From positions 1 through 64,000 of the forward strand of contig CAZJVS010000017.1 in NCBI GenBank assembly GCA_964549445.1: a stretch of 64,000 nucleotides of DNA, written 5' to 3'. The position numbers were made by a program, and so were the translations under genes. Source of the stretch: SpSt-539 sp964549445 (lineage in GTDB: Bacteria > Planctomycetota > Phycisphaerae > UBA1845 > UTPLA1). The notes beneath the pieces were generated by a model. The model searched no databases. It worked only from the letters and a program-made list of their open reading frames with translations, and was not told where the DNA came from. This document shows, in pieces, positions 47,062-55,788 of this stretch; the stretch's first letter is position 1; each line of letters opens with the position of its first letter.

Positions 47062-47418
47062 ATGAAGCCCCTTCGCGAACGCGTCGAAGATCACGTCCGA
47101 GCGACGATCTGCCGCGCTTGCATATACGAGAAAGCCGATGGTGGCTGCAACCTCGAACGAATGCCCTGCCCGATCCTGAGCCGGGTCGACAAGATCATCG
47201 AGGTCGTCAAGTCGATCGACAGCAACCTCATGGCTCCCTACGTCCGGAAGCTCCGCGAGGTCGTTTGCAGCGAGTGCGGCATGCAGGACAAGGAGGGCCG
47301 CTGCGAAATGCGAATCCACTCCGACTGCACCCTCGACAACTACTTCGTCCTGCTCGTCGATCTGGTCGATCAGGAGCTCGCCCGCGAGCGGGCCGCGGCC
47401 GGTCCGCCGCCGGCATAA
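47062..47418 (+). CDS. Small protein with twin four-cysteine motifs
   Basis: 118 residues from ATG 47062; the frame continues upstream to 47038 but ATG 47062 is more likely. Two similar cysteine groups: CRACIYEKADGGCNLERMPC (C-x2-C-x8-C-x6-C) near residue 17 and CSECGMQDKEGRCEMRIHSDC (C-x2-C-x8-C-x7-C) about 52 residues later. A helix (VDKIIEVVKSIDSNLM) separates them. They could hold Fe-S clusters or zinc. No family that I can name; it stands between purH and the convergent CBM9-like gene. Confidence 0.65.
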   Translation: MKPLRERVEDHVRATICRACIYEKADGGCNLERMPCPILSRVDKIIEVVKSIDSNLMAPYVRKLREVVCSECGMQDKEGRCEMRIHSDCTLDNYFVLLVDLVDQELARERAAAGPPPA

Positions 47419-47421
47419 GCA

Positions 47422-48078
47422 TCACTCGGTCAACACCCCCGTCGCCCACGTGCTCGGATCGCACCACCAGTTCAACTCATCCCCCACCGTCAGCGGCTGC
47501 TTCCCCAGTTCCCGATCCTCGATCGTATAGAAAAACCCGATCCGCGAATGCTCGATCGGGTCGTACCCCACCAGCACGTTCGCCGGAATCAGCGCCTCGA
47601 TCGAATAGCCCCTCGCCATGACCTCCGACGCCACCGGAATCGCCCCCGCCTTCGGCAGCGGCGCATCGGCCTTCGCCCGCGCGACAAACGCCCCGCCCGC
47701 CGCCGCCTGCTTCCCGCCCGGCCCGCCTCCCGCCGGCAGGAAGTAGAAATGCTGGCAATAGCGCGTCGCACGGCGGATGTCGCGCGTATCGCGCATGTCC
47801 GTCATGACCCGCACGTGATCGCTATGCCGAAACTGCACCGGATCACCCTTCGGCGGCTGGCGCTTCCCGCTCACCCGCGCCGCCACCAGCAGCCCGTCCG
47901 CATGCCACGCCGCAAACACCTCCCCAAACCCCGGCTGCCCGTCGAGCCGATGAAGCTCCGGCAGCCGATAGCGTTCGTCCCACTTGCCAAGCTTGCCGTT
48001 GATATCAATCGGCCCCGCCCACTTGTGAATGGGGAATTCGAATCGAAACAGAAACCGGTTGGGAATGAGTTGGCTCAT
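47422..48078 (-). CDS. CBM9-like carbohydrate-binding / DOMON-type protein
   Basis: 218 residues, no signal peptide. The sequence follows the family-9 carbohydrate-binding pattern: GKLGKWDERYRLPEL, then VFAAWHADGLLVAARVSGKR, then HVRVMTDMRDTRDIRRATRYCQHFYFLP and a terminal HSRIGFFYTIEDRELGKQPLTVGDELNW. In CBM9-containing enzymes the module binds xylan or cellulose reducing ends; here it stands alone and lacks an export signal, so the substrate is unknown. It is 30 bases downstream of the permease gene. Confidence 0.75.
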   Translation of the reverse strand: MSQLIPNRFLFRFEFPIHKWAGPIDINGKLGKWDERYRLPELHRLDGQPGFGEVFAAWHADGLLVAARVSGKRQPPKGDPVQFRHSDHVRVMTDMRDTRDIRRATRYCQHFYFLPAGGGPGGKQAAAGGAFVARAKADAPLPKAGAIPVASEVMARGYSIEALIPANVLVGYDPIEHSRIGFFYTIEDRELGKQPLTVGDELNWWCDPSTWATGVLTE

Positions 48079-48108
48079 GGACCACGACGCCGTCGAGCGC
48101 GGGGAATG

Positions 48109-49338
48109 TTAGTCGTGCCGCAGCGCTTCAATCGGATTCAGCGCCGCCGCCCGCTTCGCCGGCAGCCAGCCGAACAGCACGCCGATCCCCGCCGAAAACG
48201 CGAACGACCCCGAAAGCAGCCACCACGGCATCTCGACCGTCCATCCAAACCCGCCCGCGATCACGTGCGAGTTGAAAATGCCAAGCCCGATCCCCATCAA
48301 TCCGCCGAGCGCCGAAATGACGCCCGCTTCAATCAGAAACTGCCGGTTGATCGCCCCCTGTGTCGCCCCGATCGCCATCCGGATGCCGATCTCGCGCGTC
48401 CGCTCCGTAACGGCCACGAGCATGATGTTCATGATGCCAATGCCGCCGACCACGAGACTCACGCCCGCAATGCTCACCATCAGCAGGGTCATGATGTTCG
48501 ACGTCTTCCGCGCCAGCTCAATCTTCTCCTTGAGCGTCACGACCTCAAAGTCGTCCTCCTCGCTCTCGTTCAGATGATGCCGCTGCCGCAGCAGCGCCCG
48601 GATCTGATCGACCGCCTCCTCGACGAGATCATCCGACCGCGCCGAGCAGATCATTCCCGCCGGCCGGTCCACCCCCATCATCTGCCGCAGCAGCACATTC
48701 AGCGGCACGATGATCGTGTTATCCTCGTCCTGGCCGAGCGGGTTGAAACCCTTCGACGACAGCACGCCGACAACCTTCAGCGGAACATTCAACACGCGCA
48801 CCGTCTCATTGATCGGATCGGCCGCCCCGAACAGTTCGCGCTTCGCCGTGTGGCCGATCAGGCACACCTTGTTGGACATGGCGATGTCGCGCGGCTCGAG
48901 GTCCCGCCCGGACTCGACGTCCCACGTTCGGATGGCGGTGTAGTTCATCCCGACGCCGGTGATCGGCGTCTTCCAGTTCGCGACGTTCGTTACGGCTTGG
49001 AAGTCAAAGCGATGCAGCGCACACGTCATCGTGACAGCGCCGCATTCCTCCTCGACCGCCGCGGCGTCTGCCTCGGTGAGGTTGGTATAGAGACTGCCTC
49101 CGCCGCCCGACCGCGGCCCCAGCTTCGTCGACGGATTCCCTTTCACGATGATCATGTTCTTGCCCTGCCGGGCAATGTCGTGCTCGATGCTGCTCTTCGC
49201 CGCCTGCACAACGCTCACGGTGACGATCACCGCCGCCACGCCGATGATGATGCCCAGCGCGGTCAGCAGACTGCGCGTCTTGTGACGACGCAGCTCCCGC
49301 ATGGAAATCCGAAAGCACTCGATCCAGAGTGAAAACAT
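48109..49338 (-). CDS. MacB-type ABC transporter permease
   Basis: 409 residues with the MacB/FtsX architecture: one TM helix (about 20-45, LTALGIIIGVAAVIVTVSVVQAA), a periplasmic MacB-PCD region (about 50-265), then three TM helices with the conserved SIAGVSLVVGGIGIMNIMLV, TREIGIRMAIGA and PAKRAAALNPIEALRHD end. With the next two upstream genes (ATPase, HlyD-type) it forms a tripartite efflux set. No ATPase domain is fused to it. No TolC is encoded in the window. Confidence 0.92.
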   Translation of the reverse strand: MFSLWIECFRISMRELRRHKTRSLLTALGIIIGVAAVIVTVSVVQAAKSSIEHDIARQGKNMIIVKGNPSTKLGPRSGGGGSLYTNLTEADAAAVEEECGAVTMTCALHRFDFQAVTNVANWKTPITGVGMNYTAIRTWDVESGRDLEPRDIAMSNKVCLIGHTAKRELFGAADPINETVRVLNVPLKVVGVLSSKGFNPLGQDEDNTIIVPLNVLLRQMMGVDRPAGMICSARSDDLVEEAVDQIRALLRQRHHLNESEEDDFEVVTLKEKIELARKTSNIMTLLMVSIAGVSLVVGGIGIMNIMLVAVTERTREIGIRMAIGATQGAINRQFLIEAGVISALGGLMGIGLGIFNSHVIAGGFGWTVEMPWWLLSGSFAFSAGIGVLFGWLPAKRAAALNPIEALRHD

Positions 49339-49345
49339 GGCTCAG

Positions 49346-50074
49346 CTATACCGCCTGCAACGCCCGGACGTTGGGTACGGGTGGCCCGCCGCACCGCGGC
49401 GTCGCCTGGTCGGCCACCACTTCGCCGTCCCGCAATACGATGACCCGCTCGGCGAACGACGCGACGCCCGGATCGTGCGTCACGAGAATGACCGTCATTT
49501 TCTCGTCCGCGTGCAGTTGCCGCACGATCTCCATGATTTCCTGACTCGTATGCGTGTCGAGGTTACCCGTCGGCTCGTCCGCCAGCAGCACCCGCGGCGT
49601 ATTGACCAGCGCCCGCGCGATCGCCACGCGCTGTTGCTGACCGCCCGAGAGCTGCCAGGGCATGTGCTCCATCCGGTCGCCCAGGCCCACGCGCTCCAGC
49701 GCCTTGGCGGCGGCCGGCGCTCGCTGCTTCATCGGCCGTCCCGAATAGACCATCGGCAGCGCCACATTCTCCAGAGCCGTGCTCCGATGCAGCAGATTGA
49801 AGTTCTGAAAGATGAATCCGATGTGTGAATTCCGCAGCCGGGCCAGCTCATCGCGGTCGAGCGTCTCGGTCGCCCGACCATCCAGCCGGAACGACCCGTC
49901 GGTCGGCACGTCGAGGCACCCGAGGATGTTGAGCAGCGTGCTCTTGCCGGACCCGCTGGCCCCCATGATCGCGACGTAATGCCCCGTATCCATCGTCACG
50001 TTCAACCCGCGCAGCGCATGCACGCGGTTGAAGCCGGAATCGTAAATCTTGTGAAGGTTGATGAGTTCGATCAT
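49346..50074 (-). CDS. MacB/LolD-type ABC transporter ATPase
   Basis: 242 residues. Walker A GASGSGKST (about 36-44), LLNILGCLDVPTDG after it, Q-loop FIFQNFNLL, signature LSGGQQQRVAIARAL, Walker B VLLADEPTGNLD and H-loop VTHDPGV. The group is the MacB/LolD/FtsE-type with short-range mechanotransmission. Starts 13 bases after the adaptor gene stop and is followed 7 bases later by the permease gene, a clear operon. Confidence 0.93.
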   Translation of the reverse strand: MIELINLHKIYDSGFNRVHALRGLNVTMDTGHYVAIMGASGSGKSTLLNILGCLDVPTDGSFRLDGRATETLDRDELARLRNSHIGFIFQNFNLLHRSTALENVALPMVYSGRPMKQRAPAAAKALERVGLGDRMEHMPWQLSGGQQQRVAIARALVNTPRVLLADEPTGNLDTHTSQEIMEIVRQLHADEKMTVILVTHDPGVASFAERVIVLRDGEVVADQATPRCGGPPVPNVRALQAV

Positions 50075-50087
50075 CTCAGGTGGCCGA

Positions 50088-51371
50088 TCACAGCGAGCGG
50101 TTGCCCGGTGCGGTGTTCTGCAGCGCTTCCTTCAGATTGAATCCCTGCGTAACTGCCTGGGCCGAAATGACGCATGTCTGGTCCGCGCTCGCCCCCGCCA
50201 GTACTTCCGTCTCGCGGTTATCCGTAATGCCAAGGATCACGGGCACCGGTCGCCAGTTCCGACCGTCAAATGACCACAGGATCGCTTTCGTCCGCGGCAG
50301 CGCGTTTGCGGATGTGGAACCGCCCGGCGTCGTCGTCGGCGACGTCGACGCTGCCGGCGCATCACCCGCCACCTCCGGCCACTTCAGGTCCCCCGTCAGC
50401 GCCGTAAACTGCTCCGGCGTGAGCGGCGGCTTGAAACGCAGCGCCGCATTCGAAACCTTGACCACATCGTCGCGGCTCGCGACCGAAACCACCACGTTCG
50501 CCGTCATGCCCGGCTTCAGCAGCAGAGATCGATTATCCACTTCGATGACGACCACGTACGAAACAACCCCCTGAATCGTGGACGGGTTGTTCCGAACCTG
50601 CACGACCTCGCCTTTGAATCGCCGATCCGGATACGCATCGACCGAAAATTCGGCCGCCTGGCCCTGCCGAACCCGACCGATATCCGACTCGCTGACGTTT
50701 GCGTTGACCTGCATTCGATCGAGATTGGGCGCCATCACGAACACGACAGGCGACATCATCACGGCGGCAATCGTTTGCCCGATATCCACCAGCCGCGATA
50801 GCACGATGCCATCCATCGGTGCATAGATCACCGATCGGTCGAGCTTGGTCTGGGCAAGATCACGCGTCGCCTCGGCCTGGCTGACCGTCGCCTTCGCTGC
50901 GTCGAGTCGGGCGATAGCGGCCTCCAGAAACTCTTTCCCGACAGCCACTTCCTCAGAGTTCGCGGCCTTGCGTTCCGCCAGACGCTGGACCTTCTCGTAC
51001 TGCCGCTTGAACTTCGCCACTTCAACCGTCGCGGCCGATTCCTGGGCCTTCGCCGATTTCAGACTCGCACTGGCCTGCGCCAGTTCGGCCTCGAACAGTT
51101 CCGGCCGAAGCCGCGCCAGGATCTGCCCCTTCTTAACCTGAGTGTTGAAGTCGGCGTTTAGCTCGCCGACCGTCCCCGACACTTCGCAGCCGACGTTGAC
51201 GCTGATGAGCGGCGAGACCGTTCCCGTCGTCTCCACGGTCATCTGCAGGGGTCCGCGGGAAAGCTGTGTGGACTTGACTTGGTAGCTGTCGCCACCCCTG
51301 AAGTATCGCGACGCGCCCCACCCGCCGACTCCGATGCAAACAACGATCAAAAGAATGAAAAATCGACGCAT
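50088..51371 (-). CDS. HlyD/MacA-type periplasmic adaptor
   Basis: 427 residues. An N-terminal anchor helix (FFILLIVVCIGVGGWGASRYF) is followed by a lipoyl/barrel-sandwich region, a coiled-coil hairpin (about 95-185, AQASASLKSAKAQESAATVEVAKF), a beta-barrel domain and a membrane-proximal domain (NRSLLLKPGMTANVVVSVASRDDV). In MacAB, it bridges MacB to the outer membrane TolC. It leads the three-gene operon. A Ser/Thr/Pro stretch (about 340-360, DAPAASTSPTTTPGGSTSA) is unusual in MacA. Confidence 0.92.
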   Translation of the reverse strand: MRRFFILLIVVCIGVGGWGASRYFRGGDSYQVKSTQLSRGPLQMTVETTGTVSPLISVNVGCEVSGTVGELNADFNTQVKKGQILARLRPELFEAELAQASASLKSAKAQESAATVEVAKFKRQYEKVQRLAERKAANSEEVAVGKEFLEAAIARLDAAKATVSQAEATRDLAQTKLDRSVIYAPMDGIVLSRLVDIGQTIAAVMMSPVVFVMAPNLDRMQVNANVSESDIGRVRQGQAAEFSVDAYPDRRFKGEVVQVRNNPSTIQGVVSYVVVIEVDNRSLLLKPGMTANVVVSVASRDDVVKVSNAALRFKPPLTPEQFTALTGDLKWPEVAGDAPAASTSPTTTPGGSTSANALPRTKAILWSFDGRNWRPVPVILGITDNRETEVLAGASADQTCVISAQAVTQGFNLKEALQNTAPGNRSL

Positions 51372-51495
51372 GAAACTCCTACCATTGCGAGATCATCGAT
51401 AAGAAACGATGCCGGCGGCGGGGTACGAACGATCGGCCGCAGGGCAGGAAATGTTAGCCGCTTTCAGACCGCTTGGATAGCCGGCCGGGGTGGAT

Positions 51496-52296
51496 TCAGG
51501 TGCGGCCGTTGCCGCTACCAGGCGTCTGATTCGCAACGCCGCGCGGGGGCTTGGGCTGCTGCGTCTTGGGTCGCATCGTGCCACCGGACATGAGCTTGGG
51601 GGCGATTTCATACTGCATCATCGCCTCCGACGTCGCATCCGTATGGCCGCCAACCCAGCCATATTTCTCATACTTCGGCGACCACGGAATGTTGACAATC
51701 CGCCCGCTCATCGCCGCCCGGCCTCGGAGCCCGCTCAGTCCGGCCGAATCGTCGAAAGTCCCGTCGATCGTCCCGATCGCCCTCACCGGTCCCGAGAGTA
51801 CCGGGTCGCTCGCCGAGTAAAAGACGTAAATCTTGCCCTTCATGTTGTTCAGCGCCCGCGTCGCATCGTATCGGCTGGACAAACTCGACCCGAGCATGAT
51901 GTAATTGTTGACCTTGTACGGCGGCTTCACGTTCTCGATCGCCCACATCCCCACGCCGGTCCCCGCCGACAGGGCGATGACGTTCGCATCCGCCCCGGGA
52001 TGATTCTTCAGGTAATCGGTGATGATGTCGCCAAGCCGATCCCCCGCGCCCTTCGCCACGAACCGCAGCGTCTGGTCGAGCGCCGGGTTCATCGTCAGCG
52101 ACCAGTGATAGTTCTCGACTTTGCCCGGATACCCGCCTTTTTCGAGACCCACTACGCTCTCGACGACGCCGAAGCCCCAGTTCCCCGCCCCATCGATATA
52201 CCACGTCTTCCCGTACTGCTCCTTCGGATCGGCGCAGCCGGATGTCAGAATGGCCGTCGTCGCAGTCAACACTACCCAAGCGATCCGTGCGATCAT
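51496..52296 (-). CDS. Lipoprotein of the alpha/beta-hydrolase type
   Basis: 266 residues. Lipoprotein signal with lipobox ILTSGC (Cys21). The hydrolase core shows DVIALSAGTGVGMWA-like text: NVIALSAGTGVGMW has a possible nucleophile in LSAGT, followed by VNNYIMLGSSLSSRY, then KIYVFYSASDPVL (Asp) and a conserved His in WVGGHTDATS. The order nucleophile-Asp-His matches the fold. A C-terminal basic Pro-rich tail (PKTQQPKPPRG) is present. The substrate is unknown; probably faces the periplasm. Confidence 0.75.
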   Translation of the reverse strand: MIARIAWVVLTATTAILTSGCADPKEQYGKTWYIDGAGNWGFGVVESVVGLEKGGYPGKVENYHWSLTMNPALDQTLRFVAKGAGDRLGDIITDYLKNHPGADANVIALSAGTGVGMWAIENVKPPYKVNNYIMLGSSLSSRYDATRALNNMKGKIYVFYSASDPVLSGPVRAIGTIDGTFDDSAGLSGLRGRAAMSGRIVNIPWSPKYEKYGWVGGHTDATSEAMMQYEIAPKLMSGGTMRPKTQQPKPPRGVANQTPGSGNGRT

Positions 52297-52388
52297 GGTG
52301 CGTTCTCGCCTTGCCTACCTACCGGCGGGTGAGCCGGCCGCGATCATCTCTGGTCGCCGGACCATACCCGATGGAGTTGGAATCGCCG

Positions 52389-53294
52389 CTAATCTTTATT
52401 TCCGACTGCGGCCGTGTCAATTGCCTTCAGCCCGTCGTAATCGAGCAGCTCATACAGCGCCGCCCGAGTCTGCATCCGGTCAAGCCAATCCCGCTGGTGC
52501 CCTGCTTTGTGCAGGTCTGCCAGCATCGAAGAAATCGCCCCAAACGCCACTCGCAACGCCGTTTGCGGGAAAATAATCATCCGATATCCCATGGCCCCCA
52601 GCTCGCCGACCGTCAGCAGCGGCGTCTTTCCAAACTCGGTCATGTTCGCGAGCAGAATTGGAAGTCCGCCGGCGCCCGTTTTTCCGTACCCCCGCATGGC
52701 CGTCGCGAATCGCCCGAGTTCGTCCGCCGTCTGCATCGCCTCGGGGAATATCCCGTCCGCCCCGGCGTCGAGATAGCGCTTCGCCCGATCGACTGCCTTC
52801 TCAAACCCCTCTGTCGCCCGCGCGTCGGTCCGCGCGATAATCACGAACGACGGATCTCGCCGCGCCGCGACCGCCGCACGCAGCTTCTGGTCCATCGCTT
52901 CGACCGGCACAACTTCCTTGCCGTCGAGGTGCCCGCACTTCTTCGGAAGTACCTGGTCCTCGAGGTGAATCCCCGCCAGTCCCGCCTGCTCGAACTCCAT
53001 CACGCTCCGCGCGGCGTTCACGGCCTCGCCGAACCCCGTGTCCGCGTCCGAAAGCACCGGCACCTTCACCGCGTTGCAGATCGCCCGTGCGTGCGCCGCC
53101 GCCTCCGATAGCGTCACCATCCCCACGTCAGGTAAGCCGTAAACAGCGTTCGAAAGCCCTGCCCCCGAGATATAGACCGCCCCGAAGCCCGCACGCTCGA
53201 TGGCCCGCGCACACAACGCGTTGAATGCCCCGGGCATGGCCACAGGTCCGGCCGCAATCAACTCGCGCAGCTTGGCGCCGGGGCGCTCGATCAT
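52389..53294 (-). CDS. prpB: Methylisocitrate lyase / PEP mutase-family protein
   Basis: 301 residues. PrpB cleaves 2-methylisocitrate to pyruvate and succinate in the methylcitrate cycle. Motifs: MPGAFNALCARAIERAGF, AVYISGAGLSNAVYGLPDVG, VLSDADTGFGEAVNA (Mg-binding Asp), EDQVLPKKCGHLDGKEVV with the catalytic Cys near residue 119, and ARTDARATEGFEKA. The KKCGH form is that of methylisocitrate rather than isocitrate lyase. No prpC or prpD is next to it, so the identification rests on sequence, not context. Confidence 0.88.
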   Translation of the reverse strand: MIERPGAKLRELIAAGPVAMPGAFNALCARAIERAGFGAVYISGAGLSNAVYGLPDVGMVTLSEAAAHARAICNAVKVPVLSDADTGFGEAVNAARSVMEFEQAGLAGIHLEDQVLPKKCGHLDGKEVVPVEAMDQKLRAAVAARRDPSFVIIARTDARATEGFEKAVDRAKRYLDAGADGIFPEAMQTADELGRFATAMRGYGKTGAGGLPILLANMTEFGKTPLLTVGELGAMGYRMIIFPQTALRVAFGAISSMLADLHKAGHQRDWLDRMQTRAALYELLDYDGLKAIDTAAVGNKD

Positions 53295-53357
53295 CCCCGC
53301 AAGTTTACAGCGCGCACGACCGAGTCGCGAGCGCCGCCCCCTCCGCCGGCTCGCCGC

Positions 53358-53567
53358 CTACGAGAAGTTCTGATACGGCCAGAACGGATTTAGCTTCACG
53401 AAGCTCAGCAGAAAATCGTAGATGCCCAAACAGATGTTCTGCGCCGTGGGAATCCCAAGTCCAATCTGGGCAAGGAACGCGTTGACCGTATCCAGATAGA
53501 CCTGGTAGTTGTTCGCCCAAGTCTGGCAGGCGCTCAGAACGTCTTCGGGACGCTGAAAGAAAATCAT
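53358..53567 (-). CDS. 69-residue hypothetical protein
   Basis: 69 residues, hydrophobic and aromatic-rich, with a probable amphipathic or membrane region (NICLGIYDFLLSFVKLNPFW). GGAG lies 7 bases before ATG 53567. Its frame uses usual high-GC codons. It lies between prpB and tRNA-Glu. No family is recognised, and a chance frame cannot be excluded, but the start signal makes it worth keeping. Confidence 0.5.
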   Translation of the reverse strand: MIFFQRPEDVLSACQTWANNYQVYLDTVNAFLAQIGLGIPTAQNICLGIYDFLLSFVKLNPFWPYQNFS

Positions 53568-53656
53568 CGGACGGCTCCGAACGAGGTCGATGGCGGCGAG
53601 TCTCTGATTAATCGACTATTTCAGGACCCGGGTTGAGCCCGAAGACATGCGAGGAC

Positions 53657-53679
53657 GGCCGGCCCCGAAGGAACCGGCC
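53657..53679 (-). terminator. Hairpin after tRNA-Glu
   Basis: GGCCGG (53657-53662) and CCGGCC (53674-53679) flank an 11-base loop, 4 bases beyond the tRNA 3' end in the direction of transcription. Short stem and no T-run, so a weak candidate. Confidence 0.35.
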
Positions 53680-53683
53680 TGAC

Positions 53684-53755
53684 TGACCCCAGCGGGAATC
53701 GAACCCGCGTTGTCGGATCGAAAATCCGATGTCCTAACCACTAGACGATGGGGCC
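53684..53755 (-). tRNA. tRNA-Glu (UUC)
   Basis: 72 bases. Acceptor stem GGCCCCA/TGGGGTC with discriminator A. T arm GCGGG-TTCGAAT-CCCGC. Anticodon stem TCGGA/TCCGA with loop TTTTCGA gives anticodon TTC, reading GAA/GAG as Glu. D arm GTCTAGTGGTTAGGAC is typical of Glu tRNAs. CCA is not encoded. It stands alone, followed by no other RNA gene. Confidence 0.95.
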
Positions 53756-53831
53756 GATATCAAACCGCAGTATAGTCGCACCGTCGGCAGGCCTCAAGAA
53801 GCCGTACGCATCGCCAGACGCACTTCCTGCC

Positions 53832-53930
53832 TCACTTCTTCCCATGACATTGTTTGTATTTCTTGCCGCTGCCGCACGGGGAGTAGTCGTTACGGCCGAC
53901 GCGTCGTTGTTCGCGGCGAGGAGCGTTCGC
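53832..53930 (-). pseudogene. Fossil of a SecA-like C-terminal tail (SEC-C motif)
   Basis: The minus strand encodes RREQRRVGRNDYSPCGSGKK followed by YKQCHGKK and a stop at 53832-53834. The SecA gene at 58826 ends with RREQPRVGRNDPCPCGSGKK and YKQCHGKK, so 25 of 28 residues agree. The DNA agrees at about three quarters of 90 bases, many differences being synonymous. The fragment lies in frame directly after the TAA (53931-53933) of the first dockerin-like gene, with no start codon of its own. One SEC-C cysteine is Ser. It is best read as a leftover from a truncated or displaced gene. Confidence 0.65.
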
Positions 53931-54329
53931 TTAGGGCCCACAACCGATGCAAACGCCATAGCACTCACCCCAAGAACAGTACTCCGTCCCCTGGCATGCG
54001 TGCCCGCAGCTTCCGCAGTTAAGGGCGTCCCAGTTGAAGTCAGTTCCGGGGGGACACCCTGACGCCAGCAACGCGGCCGCAAACGCCTGCGTGTCCAGAC
54101 CGTTGACCCGCGCATCCGCGTTCATGTCGGCGCGGTTGATGTCGCAGCCGCCGAAGCTACCGGTCCCTAGCAGGGCCTGAACGAAGAGCGGGATGTCGGC
54201 GGTGTTGACCGCCCCGTCGCAATTCATATCGCCGCGCTGCGCCATCGACGGCGATGCCGCACCGCACACCAGAGTGGTTGCGATCGCGAAAACGATGATT
54301 CTGGCATTTCCCGGATTCGGATGCATCAC
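53931..54329 (-). CDS. Secreted dockerin-like protein, paralog A
   Basis: 132 residues. Signal peptide (cleavage near SMAQ) is followed by two dockerin-like Ca loops, GDMNCDGAVNTADIPLFVQALL and ADMNADARVNGLDTQAFAAALL, joined by GTGSFGGCDIN, then a Cys-rich tail (NCGSCGHACQGTEYCSWGEC). The tail resembles the Stig1-like motif common in secreted proteins of Myxococcota. It is one of three adjacent paralogs, and its stop codon is directly in frame with the SecA-tail fossil. Probable cell-surface or secreted function unknown. Confidence 0.78.
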   Translation of the reverse strand: MMHPNPGNARIIVFAIATTLVCGAASPSMAQRGDMNCDGAVNTADIPLFVQALLGTGSFGGCDINRADMNADARVNGLDTQAFAAALLASGCPPGTDFNWDALNCGSCGHACQGTEYCSWGECYGVCIGCGP

Positions 54330-54368
54330 AATATCCCTTCACGCGGTCGGCAACCGCGCCGAGCCGAG

Positions 54369-54794
54369 CTAATTGCCGTCCCGGCAAATGCCTCCGCTGC
54401 ACGTCACGGTGCAAATGATGCCGCAGCCGCCGCAATTACTCGGGTCAAACATCAGGTTCGTGCAGACTCCACCACACAGCGTGAGCCCAACCGGACAAGC
54501 CGGCACAAGCAACGCTTCCACGAACGGCTGCGCATCGCGACCGTCAATCACGCCATCTGCATTGATGTCGGCCCGGCTGACGTCGCAGCCGCCGAACTCG
54601 CCGGGATTAACGAGCGCCTGGACGAAGTCGGGTACGTCGGCTGAGTTGATCGCGCCGTCGCAGTTCATGTCGCCGGGCAGCGCCATTGCCGTCGAAGTTA
54701 GCAGGGCGACCGAGATCAGGGCAGCGATGAATCCAACGCTCAATGCTGAACAGCAATGCGGACCGGCCAACCTCGCTCGCAGTCGTCTACTCAT
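54369..54794 (-). CDS. Secreted dockerin-like protein, paralog B
   Basis: 141 residues from ATG 54794, with AGAGGAAG before it; the frame extends to 54809. Signal peptide (SVALLTSTAMAL), then GDMNCDGAINSADVPDFVQALV and ADINADGVIDGRDAQPFVEALL, then a Cys-rich module (TLCGGVCTNLMFDPSNCGGC). Same domain order as paralogs A and C. The second loop has I-D-G-R-D where A has V-N-G-L-D. Functions together with its neighbours are unknown; surface attachment through an unidentified cohesin is possible. Confidence 0.78.
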   Translation of the reverse strand: MSRRLRARLAGPHCCSALSVGFIAALISVALLTSTAMALPGDMNCDGAINSADVPDFVQALVNPGEFGGCDVSRADINADGVIDGRDAQPFVEALLVPACPVGLTLCGGVCTNLMFDPSNCGGCGIICTVTCSGGICRDGN

Positions 54795-54950
54795 GCTTCT
54801 TCCTCTCACGCACCGGGCCTTTGGTTTGCACCAATGGAACGATTCCGGAATGGCGGACCTGATGTCGCCTCGTTGGCGGCCACGCCGTATGAATCGAAGA
54901 TTCTGGGATCGCGCTCCACGCCATGATTTGCCGCCCAGGGCGGCTCGCGC

Positions 54951-55397
54951 TCATGGTTCACAACCGACGCAGGAACTTTCGCACGAACCAAAGGAACAGT
55001 GTTCTGTCGGCGCGCATATGTGCTGACAGTCTCCGCAGTTGCCGGCATCCCACCACGTATCTATGCAAACCCCGCCGCACAGCGAGAAACCGTCGGGGCA
55101 CGTTGGCGCTATCAGCGCGACGGCGAACGCCTGCGTATCCAGTCCGTTGATCAACGTGTCTGCATTCATGTCGGCGCGGTTGATGTCGCAACCTCCGAAG
55201 CTGCCGGTCGCCAGCTGGGCTTGAACGAACAGCGGGACGTCGGCTGCGCTGACCGTGCCGTCGCAGTTCATATCGCCGGGCACCGCGAGGGTCGTTGAGG
55301 GCAGCAGCGAGAGGGAGATCAGGACCGCGATGCACGCATAGATCGATGCTGGAAATCGATGTGGGTTGGGAGCGTGAGGTTCTGAGAGTCTCTCCAT
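54951..55397 (-). CDS. Secreted dockerin-like protein, paralog C
   Basis: 148 residues from ATG 55397, chosen because GGAGGAAG lies about 7 bases before it. A longer frame from 55565 adds 56 residues with a hydrophobic helix, but would place a second hydrophobic segment before the mature domain. Signal peptide (LISLSLLPSTTLAV), GDMNCDGTVSAADVPLFVQAQL, ADMNADTLINGLDTQAFAVALI, and a tail SLCGGVCIDTWWDAGNCGDC then CSFGSC. Its DNA is closely similar to paralog A over the repeat region, implying a recent duplication. Confidence 0.75.
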   Translation of the reverse strand: MERLSEPHAPNPHRFPASIYACIAVLISLSLLPSTTLAVPGDMNCDGTVSAADVPLFVQAQLATGSFGGCDINRADMNADTLINGLDTQAFAVALIAPTCPDGFSLCGGVCIDTWWDAGNCGDCQHICAPTEHCSFGSCESSCVGCEP

Positions 55398-55788
55398 GAC
55401 AGCTTCCTCCAAGACAGCTCCCTCATTCGACCAACTTGCCTCCCGAATGATTGCGACGGCCAGCAGACACAAGCCGAACACGGCCAGCGCCACCGCCGCG
55501 ACCTCCATCATCCCCACAGACGCAATCACGGATTCCATCAGCAACTGTGTCGATTCGATGCTCATGATTCACTCCGATCTGCATTCCTGCGTCTGGGAAG
55601 CAATCGGCGGCGGCCTGCGTGTCGGCCGGCCGTTGATCAATGCGCATTTGGCATCCAGGCTGTCTCACAGCACGCCCGAATCATCGCAAGCGGCGTTGAT
55701 AACAACAGATAGGATCTTGGGCTGCGTGGCGAGATCGTACCCGGCGATCAATTCGCCGCCTCGGCGCGGTTAGCGACGATTGGGCACG

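Noticed and set aside
53741..54115. 124-codon minus-strand frame overlapping tRNA-Glu and the SEC-C fossil
   Set aside because: It runs through the tRNA and the fossil in another frame; Arg/Ala/Thr-rich without a domain.
55398..55565. A separate small membrane gene upstream of dockerin paralog C
   Set aside because: The frame runs into paralog C without a stop, and the better ribosome binding site is at 55397. It remains possible as an N-terminal extension.
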